Below are positions 11,101 through 23,100 of a DNA stretch of 64,000 bases, one piece after another. The notes below the pieces were generated by a model. It made no database searches. It was given only the letters and a program-made list of their open reading frames with translations, and was not told where the DNA came from. Position 1 is the stretch's first letter; every line of letters starts with the position of its first letter. Origin of the DNA: Saccopteryx bilineata (taxonomy: Eukaryota; Chordata; Mammalia; Chiroptera; Emballonuridae). The stretch is taken from the NCBI RefSeq assembly GCF_036850765.1, contig NC_089492.1, positions 291,050,590 to 291,114,589 on the forward strand, given 5' to 3'. The translations under genes were made by a program, and so were the position numbers.

Positions 11101-14100
11101 AGATGCACATCTGTGCAGCCACGTGCTTTCTGTTCCTTCCTCCTCCTCCGCACACCCAGGGCGAGGCACAGCTCCAGCTGCCCTGATGCCCGGCATGATG
11201 CCCGAGATTACTGCCCAGCAGGGAGCCAGGCGGGAGGCCAAGGGCAGGGAGGAGGCCCACTCATCCTGTCAGAGCGTAAGGAGAGGCTTGGGCCACTGGG
11301 TGGGAGATGCTGCCACTGCTGAGGTGGGGAGCGCTGGGGCAGGTTTTAGGGAGCTGGGACATGAGGTCACATAATGCCTCTCAGATGTCTACATGGAAAT
11401 GGCAGGTTGCCCACTGATCATGAGATGAGACTCAGGGTGATGTGTAGTTGGCATTCCTTCATAAGCAGGAGATGTGCAAAGCCATGGGGCTGACAGGAGC
11501 CCCAGTGGTGAGTGCAGGGAGATGGGGACCCGGCCCAGGGCACAGTCCAGGGCCCTGTGGCAGGCGGGCCAAAAGGGGTGGTTGTGTGGGCTGCGTGAGA
11601 CATCACAGAGGGCAGCAGGGCCTTCCAGGAGTGCCCTGTAGGAGTGTGGGGCGGAAGGCATGGGCCTGAGAAGCTGTTGTGGTGACCACTCCTCACTCCT
11701 GTGTGGCGTTGGCTGAGGAGGGCAGCTGGGAAACAGGACAGGAGCCAGAGAGGGACACGCAGTCTCGGGAGGGTTTCTTACACTGGGGGTGTCTAGCATG
11801 TGTTTGTGTCCTGACAGGAATGATCTGGGAGGGAGGCCAGGTGGGCCTGACGGTCAGCGGGCGAGTCCGGAGCAGGGCCACCAGCAGACAGGGTGTAGTG
11901 CCGGTAGTCGAGGCCAGGCAGGTCCACATGGGATTCAGGTAGATGGTAGAAAAAATGCGGAGCCAGAAAGGGTTGGGCCATCCCATTTAATAAAGTCTCA
12001 CAACATTGGACAAGCACAAAGGCAGGGGAAACCATTTCTCAGGCACACAAACAGCAAAATGGCCCCTCACAGTAGCGGGCAGACAATCTGCACATCCACA
12101 ATCCCCCATCTCTCAGCTCTCTCAAGCACAAGCACCCATAGCCTATATAGGCCATGCACACGTGCTCACACACTAATCAAGCAAAGCTGCAGAGCTGGTA
12201 AGCCCGCGAGCAAACCTGACACAGCGGCCCCACACAGGGTGATCAGACCGAGGCCTATCCAATTGCTGCAGTCTGTGGTGAGTGGCTGCTGGGAGGACGG
12301 GGGGAGATGTGAGGGACAGAGCCTGTGTGGCCAGGACAGTGACTGGCAATGGTGGGGCCTCTCCTGACTGTCCCGTCCTTCATGTGTCCCTGCTCCAGAT
12401 GCCCTTGATGCCGCTGTGCTGTGAATCTAGGGCTCGCCAGCCCAGCACATGTGGTGGGCGCCACCTTTAGCACTGCGGCAGATGGCTGCGGCCATGGTCA
12501 CGCCCTGTGAGGCCCACGCCGGGGCTCTGCTGCTTCTTGTTTAGGCTTTAATGTGCTGTGTCACTTCCAGGAAGTGGGAAGCTCCCATATGGTCAAGGCA
12601 GGTGTCCCCTGCAGACCCCTGAGAACGCGCGGTGGGCACACACTAGATGCGACAACCGCTGCTGACTCCCACCAGGAGCTGCAAGCAGGGCTTTCCCCAA
12701 AGTGCAGGCTCTTGGTGGCGGGGGGGGGGGGGGGTCCTCGGGCTCCGTTCTGCCCATACCCCCTCTTCAGATGAGCGTGTTTATCTCGTGATAAACCAGG
12801 TGCCTTGAGCCACGTCTTCCCCAGTGCCCAGAGTGCTGCTCGTTAGGTGGCAGGCAGGTCAGATTCCTCCTAACTCCAGGGTCCCGGTCCAACCATGAGG
12901 AGCTGGACAGGGCAGGGGGCCTGTCCTCGGCCCTGTGAGCACAGCCCGGGGCCTTCGCCGTGCTGGGAAGGAATGCGTTCCTGGGAGGAGGGGCTCAGTC
13001 CTCACTGTGTGGGGAACCAGAGCGGTGTCTGCTTTCAGGTTCTGCCCGTTCCCACAAGAGGTGGTTGTCCAGATGGTGGAGCGCTGCCGCGTCAGGAAGC
13101 TGCAGCTGCTGGCACACCAGTACATGATCCCCAGCAAGGTCGAGTTCTACGTCAGCGAGAGCCTGCCCGAGTACTTTGCGCCGTGCCAGGCGGAGCGGTT
13201 CCGCAGGCTGGGGTGAGGGCCGGAGGGCAGTGCCTGGGGCCCACGCGCGGTGCCGCCCACCAGAGGGCCCCACAACCCCGAGCGCCCCTCCTCTTGGTCC
13301 TGTGTCCCGCTGCCTTGTGTTAACGAGCAGCGTGGTCATCGCCACCAGTGACTTCCAGCCTGAATTCTCAGATGCAGAACTTGCCTTGAGAGAACACTCG
13401 TTAGCATTCCACATCTGGGCGTCCTTCCTGGGTTGTTCATCCTCCACCCGCTTTCCTTCACACCCGGCGTGTCATGGGGGGGCTCGCACCGTCCTGCCCA
13501 TCAGCGTAAGTGCGCATTCTGCTCTCCCCAGCTACGTGTCCCTCTGTGACAATGAGAAGACGGGGTGCAAAGCTCGGGAGCTGAAGTCAGTGTATGTGGA
13601 CGCAGTGGGGCAGTTTCTGAAACTGATTTTTCACCAGAACCATGCCAACAAGTACAACATCTATAATCAGGTGAGTCACACTGTCCCGGGATGGTGCCCC
13701 AGCTCTCCATAGGGTTACGTGTCCTGTTCTTCTTCTATGGAGGAATGTTCTGCACCCCTGGTGGGAGCCGCGAGCCCGAATCACAGTGCAGGCAGGACGC
13801 CTGGCCAGTCCGAAGGAGCCCTGAGACACAGTTGCAGGCCCGGGCCAGCAGCAGGCTCGCAATGAGCTGGGGAAGCCTTTCCCCTGTCCGCCCCCAGTAA
13901 CGTCCCAGTTCAGCTACAGTGGTCTCAGGGTGCGTGGCGGCGAGGGGCTCCTCCCTGTCAGGGGGGGACTGTGACTTGGCCCGAGCTGCGTGAACCAGGA
14001 TGTTCACTTCATCATCTAAGTTACCAGGGTCGTGTTGGTGTGACCCTGAGCGGCGGTTCCTTGAGAGGCTGTCCTAAAACTGGGAGGTGTGTAGCTGCTG

Positions 14101-17100
14101 TTCTCTTCATGGCCTTTAAACATTAAAGCAGCCACTTGGTTCATCCTTCAAATGTTAATGTAAAATTACAGTAGCCATTATTAATAATCCTGTGCATTAG
14201 CACATATTTCACAACCAATGTGCGTCACCATGCACCATCCTGTTTGAAGACAGTTGTGCAGAGGGTGGTGTTATCGCAAACCTTTTACACTTAATTTCTG
14301 CTTATTCAACTCAGGTGGCTCTGGTCGCGATAAACATCATTGGAGACCCTGTGGACTTCGGCGAGGAAAGCAATGCTGTAAGTTTGGGAAGTTTCATTTC
14401 TAAAGAAGAGAATTTATTTCTAAGAGGAGGGAAGCATTTGTTTTTGTCACAAGAGGTGTCATCTTAGATTCTGTGAAATTGACTGAAGCATAGCTATTAA
14501 ACTCTTTTTTCCTGGAGAACTGGAGCTGTCCCTCCCAGAGCCCAGGGTCACGACGCTCGCTGACGGCTCTGCGTCCGCCCATCCTTAGTAAGGAAGGTCT
14601 CCTGCTGTTTCTGTTTCTCCTCTGAGACACTAAGCAGAACTTCTTGCTCCCAAAGTCCTCTAGGGAGAAGCTGATTGACCATTACCTGGGCCACAACCCA
14701 GAGGACCCAGCTCTGGAGGGAACGAGCTCCAGGTAAGAGCCCCACTCCCGAAGGCAGTGAACTTCTGGGACTTTCTTTAGAATCAGCAAAGTGAGTCGCC
14801 TCCACAGGGCGCCTCTTCCAGGGCCTCTGGTTGCAGCTGAGAGCTGTCTGAGCCTCTGGGGGATTGTTTTAGCACACTTCAAGACAAAGGTCACTGTTTC
14901 TTTCCGTGTCTTCATTTGTTGCCCTTCGGAGATTAACTTCCTGAACGTTCAGTTATTATAAGAAGGTTTCTAAAATGTATTTGGAAAAAAGATCCACCAA
15001 CCATTCGTTGGTATTTCATTGGCACAGGCAAATTCATAGGTAAAAATTAAAGGCGTTAACTGTCCCAAAGCGTCATTTCCTGGAGATTTCCCTGTACGTC
15101 TGCTTTTAAAACTTCATCCCCTATGGAAGTGAGAAGCACGTCACACCGTCTTTATAAGGACAGCTTTCACCAGTTACTTGTCCACACGCTTCACAGACAG
15201 CCTCGTGTGCTTTTCTGTGCTGCCTCGGTTCCGGTAGTAAGCGCTCGGTTGGCCAGCGCAGAGGGCAGCCGGCAGCCAGTCTGCACGTCCCTTTTCTCCT
15301 CACTGCTCCCGGGGTATGTGCTGCTGTTTACAACAGCGAAAGGGCCGCTGCAGGGGCCAGGTCGGAGGGAAGCCCCCCTCTGACAGCGGCCCCCCAGCAA
15401 GGGAAGTGTCACACACTGGCATTTCAGTAGAAGCTTAGACTCTGCCCACCACTTGTAGTAAGGTCTCCCTTGGCTTGCTGGAGTCTGAGCTTGGACACAA
15501 AGTAATTCACACTGAAGCACCTCTTCTGTGGGCACAACATGTGGAGGGAATTCTGTACTCAGAAGCTGTGGGCTTCGCCGGGCATGTGGACATAGAGCCT
15601 GGCTCCCTACAGAGGCTGCCCTGGTCGCCTGCAGGCCTGGTCCCCATGAGGACCTCACAGCCTGGGGGAGGCGGGCTGGGGCCGTCATCAATGATGGAGA
15701 GCTTCTGGTCTTACCCACCAACCCTCGGGCTCTGTGCAGACCCTCCAGCACCTGCTGAAGCACTAGCAACTCCGTCCTTCCCCCTCAGGGCAGGGCCCAG
15801 GTACACGGGGAGGCCCTACACAAGGTTTCCGTGGCTTTCTGACCACCTCCTCACTGTGGCAGCACAGGGCCTGCGAGGAGAACTCTAGCCAGCAGGATGG
15901 GGCGGCTCTTGGCCCTCGGATGAGAGTCCTCGGTTGTTGTGGTTTCTGTGAAACCGGCTCTTTGTAGGCAGCCAGGTGGGGCGTTAGACTGTGCTCTGCA
16001 GTCCTGCCTCATCCCGCAGGGCTTCCAGAAGGCAGAGGAGGCCTGTGACAGGTGTGAGTGCTGAAGGCTGCACATCACTGCACGTGCAACCCATTGCTTA
16101 AGGGGCGATCTGCGGAGAGTGGAGAGCCCGCTCTGTGACACCAGTGGCCGCGAAGTCCTGCCTCAGGTGTCACATGACATCACTTTTTTCTTTGTGGGAT
16201 TTTTGTAACAAAGTCTTTGTTTTCACCTCTAGGACTTCAGGGGAAGCAACTTAGATGTAAGAGCATAACCTGTCTTTTGGTAATAGTTGTGATCTTGTGG
16301 ACACAGGAGAACATGTCGCTAGTTAGCCATCACTAGGATGAACTGACCTTGTGCAGATCCACGAAGTGCCCGAGTGCCAGGACAGGGAAGCGGGGTGGTG
16401 CTTGGCCACTCGGAAGGTGACGTCGCCCGTGGCCTGTTTGAGTCCATTATTGTACGAATTTACCAACCAATTTTTCTATAACAAGTAACATTTTAATTAA
16501 AACTTACCTGTCTATAAAGATGCCCCGGTTGAAGCTAACTGTGGCGTTTGTCCTGTCACTAGAACAGATGGGGAGATAGTGAGACTTGTTCCCTGTTAAC
16601 ATTATGTTGAGTCCCTGGACCAGCACCGCAGCGGTAACGCTGAGTCGCCGGGCAGGCACCATGGCCATAATGTTGAGTCGCTGGGCCGGCACTGCGGCTG
16701 GGAGTCTCTGAGCTGTAACAAAGCTGCCGCCTGCTATGGGGACAGCAGAGGAGACTCTCAGAAGTACAGGCTGTACGGTTGCCAAGGAGAGTGTTCCTGG
16801 GAGGGTTTTCTGATGTCCTGCAGGACATGATGGTTGGTGACAGCATCTGACACTTGGAAGTAAAGTCCAGTGGAAGCGTCTTTAATGTCCATCAGTCACG
16901 GTGGTGCTGGAGCCAAGCCCAACGCCTGGCTCCCGGGTACCAGCTCACGGCTCAGGGACACTGGTGCGGAGTTCAGTTTTCTCTCATCTCCAGCAATTGC
17001 CAGGCACGGCCATGTCCCGTGAGCCATGAGGAGTGTGGGGGCCAACTGCTTAGAGGCCCCGCTGCCCAGAGTGCAGCTGGACAGGGCCAGGCCATGGGCT

Positions 17101-20100
17101 GTGTGGTCAGGCCGCTGCACTGTGGCCTTGTGACCTGAAGCCGTGCTAACTCCTCAGGCAGGAAACCTCGAGGAGCAACAAGTCGGGGAGACACTTCCCC
17201 AACCATGTCCTCAGCACTGAGCCCCCGGGGCCCTTCCCCCCCAGGGCCCCTCCCCACAGTCTCCCTGCGATGGAAATTGGCTCTAAAACGGTCATCGCTT
17301 CCCTTTAGGAAGTCTGACTACATTTCCCCGCTCGATGACTTAGCATTTGACATGTACCAAGACCCAGAGGTGGCGCAGATCATCCGCAGGCTGGACGAGA
17401 GGAAGCGCGAGGCCGTGCGCAGGGAGTGCTACGACCATGCCAAGAAGCTGAAGCAGGCCATCGCCGACCTGCAGAAGGTGTGCTGAGGGCCCACTGGGGG
17501 GTCCGCCTCCGTGCCGGGCAGGCTTCCTGGAAAATGACACACGTGTAAACATGTGGGCAGGCCTAAGGCCTAACGGTGGTGTGGGTTCCACGGTCCAGCG
17601 AGCACCTGATGAGACCTGTCACTGAGACCCGTGAGGCCACACTCCCGTCTTAAGTGGACGTCACATGACTTGGGGTTTCTCAGACGCTGTGCAGGGAGGG
17701 GGTCTACGCCTCCCGGGTTTTGTGGCCCCTGCCCCCACCGCACACGCAGGGGCCAGCACCGCCGTCCTGTGGGCCCCAGCGCTGGTGGCCAACTGGGCCG
17801 TGCCAGCCACAGCGCGGCATTGTGCTTCAGGTTGGGGAGCGGCTGGGCCGGTACGAGGTGGAGAAACGCTGTGCCGTGGAGAAGGAGGACTACGACCTGG
17901 CCAAGCACAAGAAGCGGCAGATGGAGCAGTACCGCAGCCGCGTGTATGCGCAGCTGGAGCTGCACAGCCTCGTGGATGCTGAGCTGGTAGGTCTATCCTG
18001 TGAGAGCTGGTGGTGGCGCTCCCGTGTGCCTCCATAGGGCGTTCTGACCACGTGGGCCCTTGCAGGACTCCCACAGAGCAGCAGGAGCATGAGGCAGGGC
18101 CGGCCCCACTCTCCAGTGTTCCCTTGTTTGGGAGGATGAGTCATTGCAGCCCTGTCCCCCGTGCCCCCCATGCCCTGGGAGCTGTGGGAGGATAACCCCA
18201 GGTCGCACCCATGGGGGGCACTGCCCGGTCCTCAGACCCACACGGGCAGAGTATGAGCCCATGGTACAGGTTAGGAGACCGAGGCTGAGCTGTGGCCAGA
18301 GGGCTGGTAGTGCAGACTGGAGCCGCACGGCCTGGGTCCAGATCCCAGCTCCACCACCCTAGCTGGGTGATCAGACTTAATTCCTTAGCCACCCTGTGCC
18401 TCAGTTTTCCCGTCACATTTGCCAGGGGGTGTGGTGAGCACTGAATGAGATAACCGTCTAAAGCACTTACCAGCACGCCTGCTGCCTACGCCTGTTATGA
18501 TGACCCAGAAAAACCTTTGTGCTCGGGTCCAGCCAGGTACCCCACACACCTCTCTGCAGGCACTTCTGCGAGGCAGCCCCACACTGATGAGCCATGCACA
18601 GGTGCCCGTGATCACAGGGGTTTCGGTGTCATGCAGGCAGCTGAGGGCTGTGGCGTAACTGCAGGACATCTTCCACGCAATCACTCCTGCCTTCCTGAAT
18701 GAGTGCTCCGTGGCCAACATGGGGGATAGGTCTGATATGCAGTGGCACCAGGAATTAAATGCCTCTTTTCCCTAGATGCAAAGGTCTTTTGATTGGCCAC
18801 TCCAGCCTCTCATCCACGGTGACAGTCCTCACCACCAGCCACCAATGCTGCTGCCACCACCAGAAGAAGAGAGGGTGACAAAAAACCAGTTTGCAGAGCC
18901 ATTCCTTCAGGACAAGCCCTCGTCGCGTTCCCTGGACGTTTCCCCTCAGGACTGCTCTGTGGACCAGCCACTGCCCACCACACACCCGCGTCTCAGGACC
19001 CAGGTAGGTAGCCCGGGGTCAGTTGTGCACTGTTCATTCAGCATACGTGGAATGAGGGCCTGCGTGTGCTGAGGGCTGTCCCAGTACAGGGCACAAACCA
19101 GCCAGACCCCTTCCTGTCCTCCCTTCCAGGATAGGCAGGTAAGTGCTGAACAGAACACGGTGACATGAGCGACCAGCACATAGTCACACCTGGCTGGGCG
19201 TCTGTGGTCAGTGCCAACGCCCCTGCTTCTGCCCCACCGGCAGGTCTACGATGCGCACCCTGACCTTTGCTCTTCTCCCTCCTCATTGCTTGGTTATCAG
19301 GGCTATGAGGGGTTCAGAAAGCAGTAGAAACTCTGACTTTGTTTTGTCTGTTGCACCCTGTTGTAAGAACTGTTCTAACCTTATGATGCTGGTATTTAGC
19401 AAAAATACCCTCATTCAGACCAGGAAAGGCCAGAGCAGTGAGCCTGCACTGTAGACTGGTGTTAGATAGGGGACCACATGGGAGCAGGTGCAGTAAGCCT
19501 GCGGTGTAGACCAGTGTCTGGTGGGGGACCACATGGGAACCTGTGCAGTAAGCCTGCAGTGTAGACCGGTGTCCAGTGGAGAACCACATGGGAACCGGTG
19601 CAGTGAGCCTGCAGTGTAGTAAGCCTGTGGTATAGACCAGTGTCGGGTGGAGGATCACACGGCAGCTCTGCTGCCCCTTCCTGTGCTGCAGCTCGAGTCC
19701 CTGCCCTACGACGAGCGGCCTCTTCCCGCCATGCACAAGCAGCCCGGAGCCGTGGCTATGGAGCCAGAGAAGAGTGACACAGATGTCAGCGAGGATCCCA
19801 AAGGGGCCACTGTGGGCGAGCCAGAGCCCCTGACAGAGAAGGCTTTGAGGGAGGCCAGCTCCACCATTGACGTGCTGGGGGAGAGTGTGGTAAGAGGAAG
19901 CTGCTGTAGACCTGCGTGCATGAGTGCGTGTGTGTCTGCGTGCCTGCATGTCTGTGTGCGTGTGTGTCTGCATGCCTGCATGTCTGTGTGCGTGTGTGTG
20001 TGCGTGCCTGCATGTCTATGTGTGTGTCTGCGTGCCTGCATGTCTGTGTGCGTGTGTGTGTGCGTGCCTGCATGTCTGTGTGCGTGTGTGTGTGCGTGCC

Positions 20101-23100
20101 TGCATGTCTGTGTGCGTGTGTGTGTGCGTGCCTGCATGTCTATGTGTGTGTCTGCGTGCCTGCATGTCTGTGTGCGTGTGTTTCTGCGTGCCTGCATGTC
20201 TGTGTGCGTGTGTGTCTGCGTGCCTGCATGTCTGTGTGCGTGTGTGTCTGCGTGCCTGCATGTCTGTATGCGTGTGTGTCTGCGTGCCTGCATGTCTGTG
20301 TGCGTGTGTGTCTGCGTGCCTGCATGTCTATGTGTGTGTCTGTGTGCTTGCATGTCTGTGTCTGTCTTGTGTGTCTACATGTCTACATCTGTGTGTCTGT
20401 CTGCGTCTGTGTTATATCCCTGCTGACTCCTGCCGGCGGCTTCCTCACGGATGCGGTCCCTCCCGTATTTGCTCTCCCTCTTGTCCTGCCTTCTGTTTTC
20501 CCAGCAGCATCAACTTTTTCAAAGAACCAGACCTTCTCATGACACGCCTGACATGGGACGGCGTCTGTGTTGTCATGTGTCCCCAGCCGTGTTTCGGGCT
20601 CCATTTGCTCCGGGACCCGCTCCCCCATCCTTGGTCCAGGGTCTCCCCGAGCTCCCCTCCAGCCCGTGTTTCAGATGACTCCATTGTCCTCCCAGCAGCT
20701 GCCCTCCCTGTCCTGCTCCCGCACCCACGAACAGTGTCTGGGAGCGAGGGTGTGCACGGTCTCTGCCTCCATCTCTGCTCACCCGCCTGTGCTCTCCGGA
20801 CCGTCTGAGTTCTGTTGCAGGCGGGCAGGAAGGAAAGGAAGGAGGGAGGGAGGAGCCAAGCAGCAGGCCAGGTCTGTGTGAGGGTGCTGGCTCCCCTTGG
20901 TCCTCAGGACCAAGTTGGAGAGTCCTGAGCTGAATACTAACTCTAGGAAGCAGCAGAGACATGAGTACCACTTTCTTTCTGGCGCTCACAGAGCTGGTGG
21001 TGAAAACCCACTCCTCCCGTGAGCACCAGCTGATGCCAGGGAGAGCATTGGTGAACCGAGCAAAGCTGGGTCTCCTCGGCGCAGTGAGCTCGTGTGTCCC
21101 CGGCTCCCGACTCCACAGTAGGCCTGTGCCGGAGCTTTAACACTGTCCCCACTTTACACGCTCTTACATTCCATGTCAGGAAAACGGTGTCTCTGAATAC
21201 TCATATTTGTTCTGCAGAGGCCCTGGTGTTAGATGTTTTTTTCATTTGAAACAAAGGCTCCAATGGCATAGCGCTGGGGTGGGGGTGAAGGGGACAGTGA
21301 TGTCGCTGACACGCCACAAAGTAAGCAGGACCCTGGTCTGCAGGTGGCCGGGGCCTATTCCAAGATGTGGTCCTCCCGGGAAGACGCACTGCTCGCCCTG
21401 TGTAAGCAGCTGATGGACATGCCCGTGGGGACCCCAAAGGAGGCCCTGAGGAGCACGCTGAGGGCAGCCGTTTTTCTCACCAGGAGATCCATCCGCGACA
21501 TCGTGACCCCCGTGAGTTCTCGGCCCTCTGCGCCTGCGTCTGCAGTGCAGCACTGTGACCCACCCCAGGAGGTCCAAGTAGCCCAAGAGGTGGCCCGTCG
21601 CCCTCTGGTTGTCGGCTCCCACAGCGGCCCCTGGGAATACGGGTTCTGGAAGTGTGTCAGCGAGGAGTCCGGGCGTCTGTCTGCACTCGGTCATCCTCTC
21701 CAGTCCTGGACAGCCGCACTTTGTCATGCCCCTCAAAGCCAGTGTCCACAGACACCTGTTCCCCACACCTTGTCAGTGTGCAGTTGTGTGTTTGCTTTCA
21801 CGGGCCCTGAAGCTGGGGACTTATTTGCATGTTCTGACTCCGAAGGGGCCTCCAGAGGGAACATGTGCGCCCGCACCTGCGCTCACTCAGGGGCTTGTCC
21901 GCTGAGCAGGGCCCCTGATGCTTGTGTTCACTTTTGACAGAATTCACCTGGTAGCTCACCTGTTCTCATCACTTTTTTCTTAGGTCTTTCAGGCTTCTTT
22001 GAAGTTGTTGAAAATGATAATCACACAATATATCCCTAAACATAAACTGAGTAAACTTGAGACAACCCACTGTGTGGAGAGAACCATCCCCGTGCTGCTC
22101 ACGAGAACCGGAGACTCTTCTGCACGGCTCCGGACTATGGCTTCGAATTTCATTCAGGTACAACCGCCCGGCAGGCCCGAGCTGTCGGGATGGGCACCGC
22201 CCTGCAGGTGCTGCGTCTGCGCGGGGCACCTGGCTTGGCCGCGGTGCCGCTCCTGCGCTCTTAGACGGGAACTTGGATTGAACGCTACAGTTTGGGTTTC
22301 TAGGGTTTCTAACTCAACATGTTACTTCTATTCATTGTTAAAATACAAATTCATGAAATAGTAAATCAGAATAGAAAATCCGGGGGTAAAATCACAAATG
22401 TTGTGAAGTCAACATTGTAGCCTCCTGCTAGGCAGGCGCAGGGGCCAGTGCTGAGCCAAAGTGAGCTGGGGGTGTGCGGGGCACGCTTCCACCGCTGCAC
22501 TAGGAAAGCACCTCTGCATCCTCCCGTCAGCTGGCGACGGCATCTGGCCTGGGAGCGCTGCATGACGGTCCCTTCGTAAGTCTGCGAATTCCTCAGCACC
22601 TTAACACACACTTTTGTGAGTGTGCACGTCTTTCTTGAGAAGGAATCTGAAACCTTCATAGCTTCTCATGAGGGTCATTTCTCTGCTGTGAAGAGTCGTC
22701 CGTCTCATCTCATTTAGTAAACTTAAATTTTCACTTAAAGTGACTGCGTAGCACTATAAAGAAGGTAAAACAAGTTATCCCCAAGGGGTACAGAGCACCC
22801 CCTTCTTCATACAGCCCAGAACGGGTACCTGTCATCTTTCAGAAGATATATGGAAATGAGAGCAGGTTTGCTTAGTTCTTTTCAAGCGTGTGGATTTCTG
22901 AGGAGTTGGCCCTGCTGAGTCCCCTCTGCGGAGGTCCCGTAGCCACGGACCGCGGTGAAGCCCACCGGGCACTGGCACCCAACTCTGGCTTTGAGTTCAC
23001 ACACTTGCAGTGTCTCCTGTCACTCAGGAGCTTCCTGTTCATACTCCCGTGTCTGCAGGGTCACCCCTAGGCCCCGATGCCCCATGAATCTCGCAGAAAA

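Noticed and set aside
19911..20412. Regularly spaced repeats considered as CRISPR-like
   Set aside because: Units are contiguous without unique spacers in mammalian DNA; this is a minisatellite.
19647..20808. Long open frames on both strands (Cys/Val/Ala-rich on plus, His/Thr/Gln-rich on minus)
   Set aside because: They are produced by the TG/CG minisatellite, whose unit lacks stops in several frames; the true coding part is only CEP104 exon 10.
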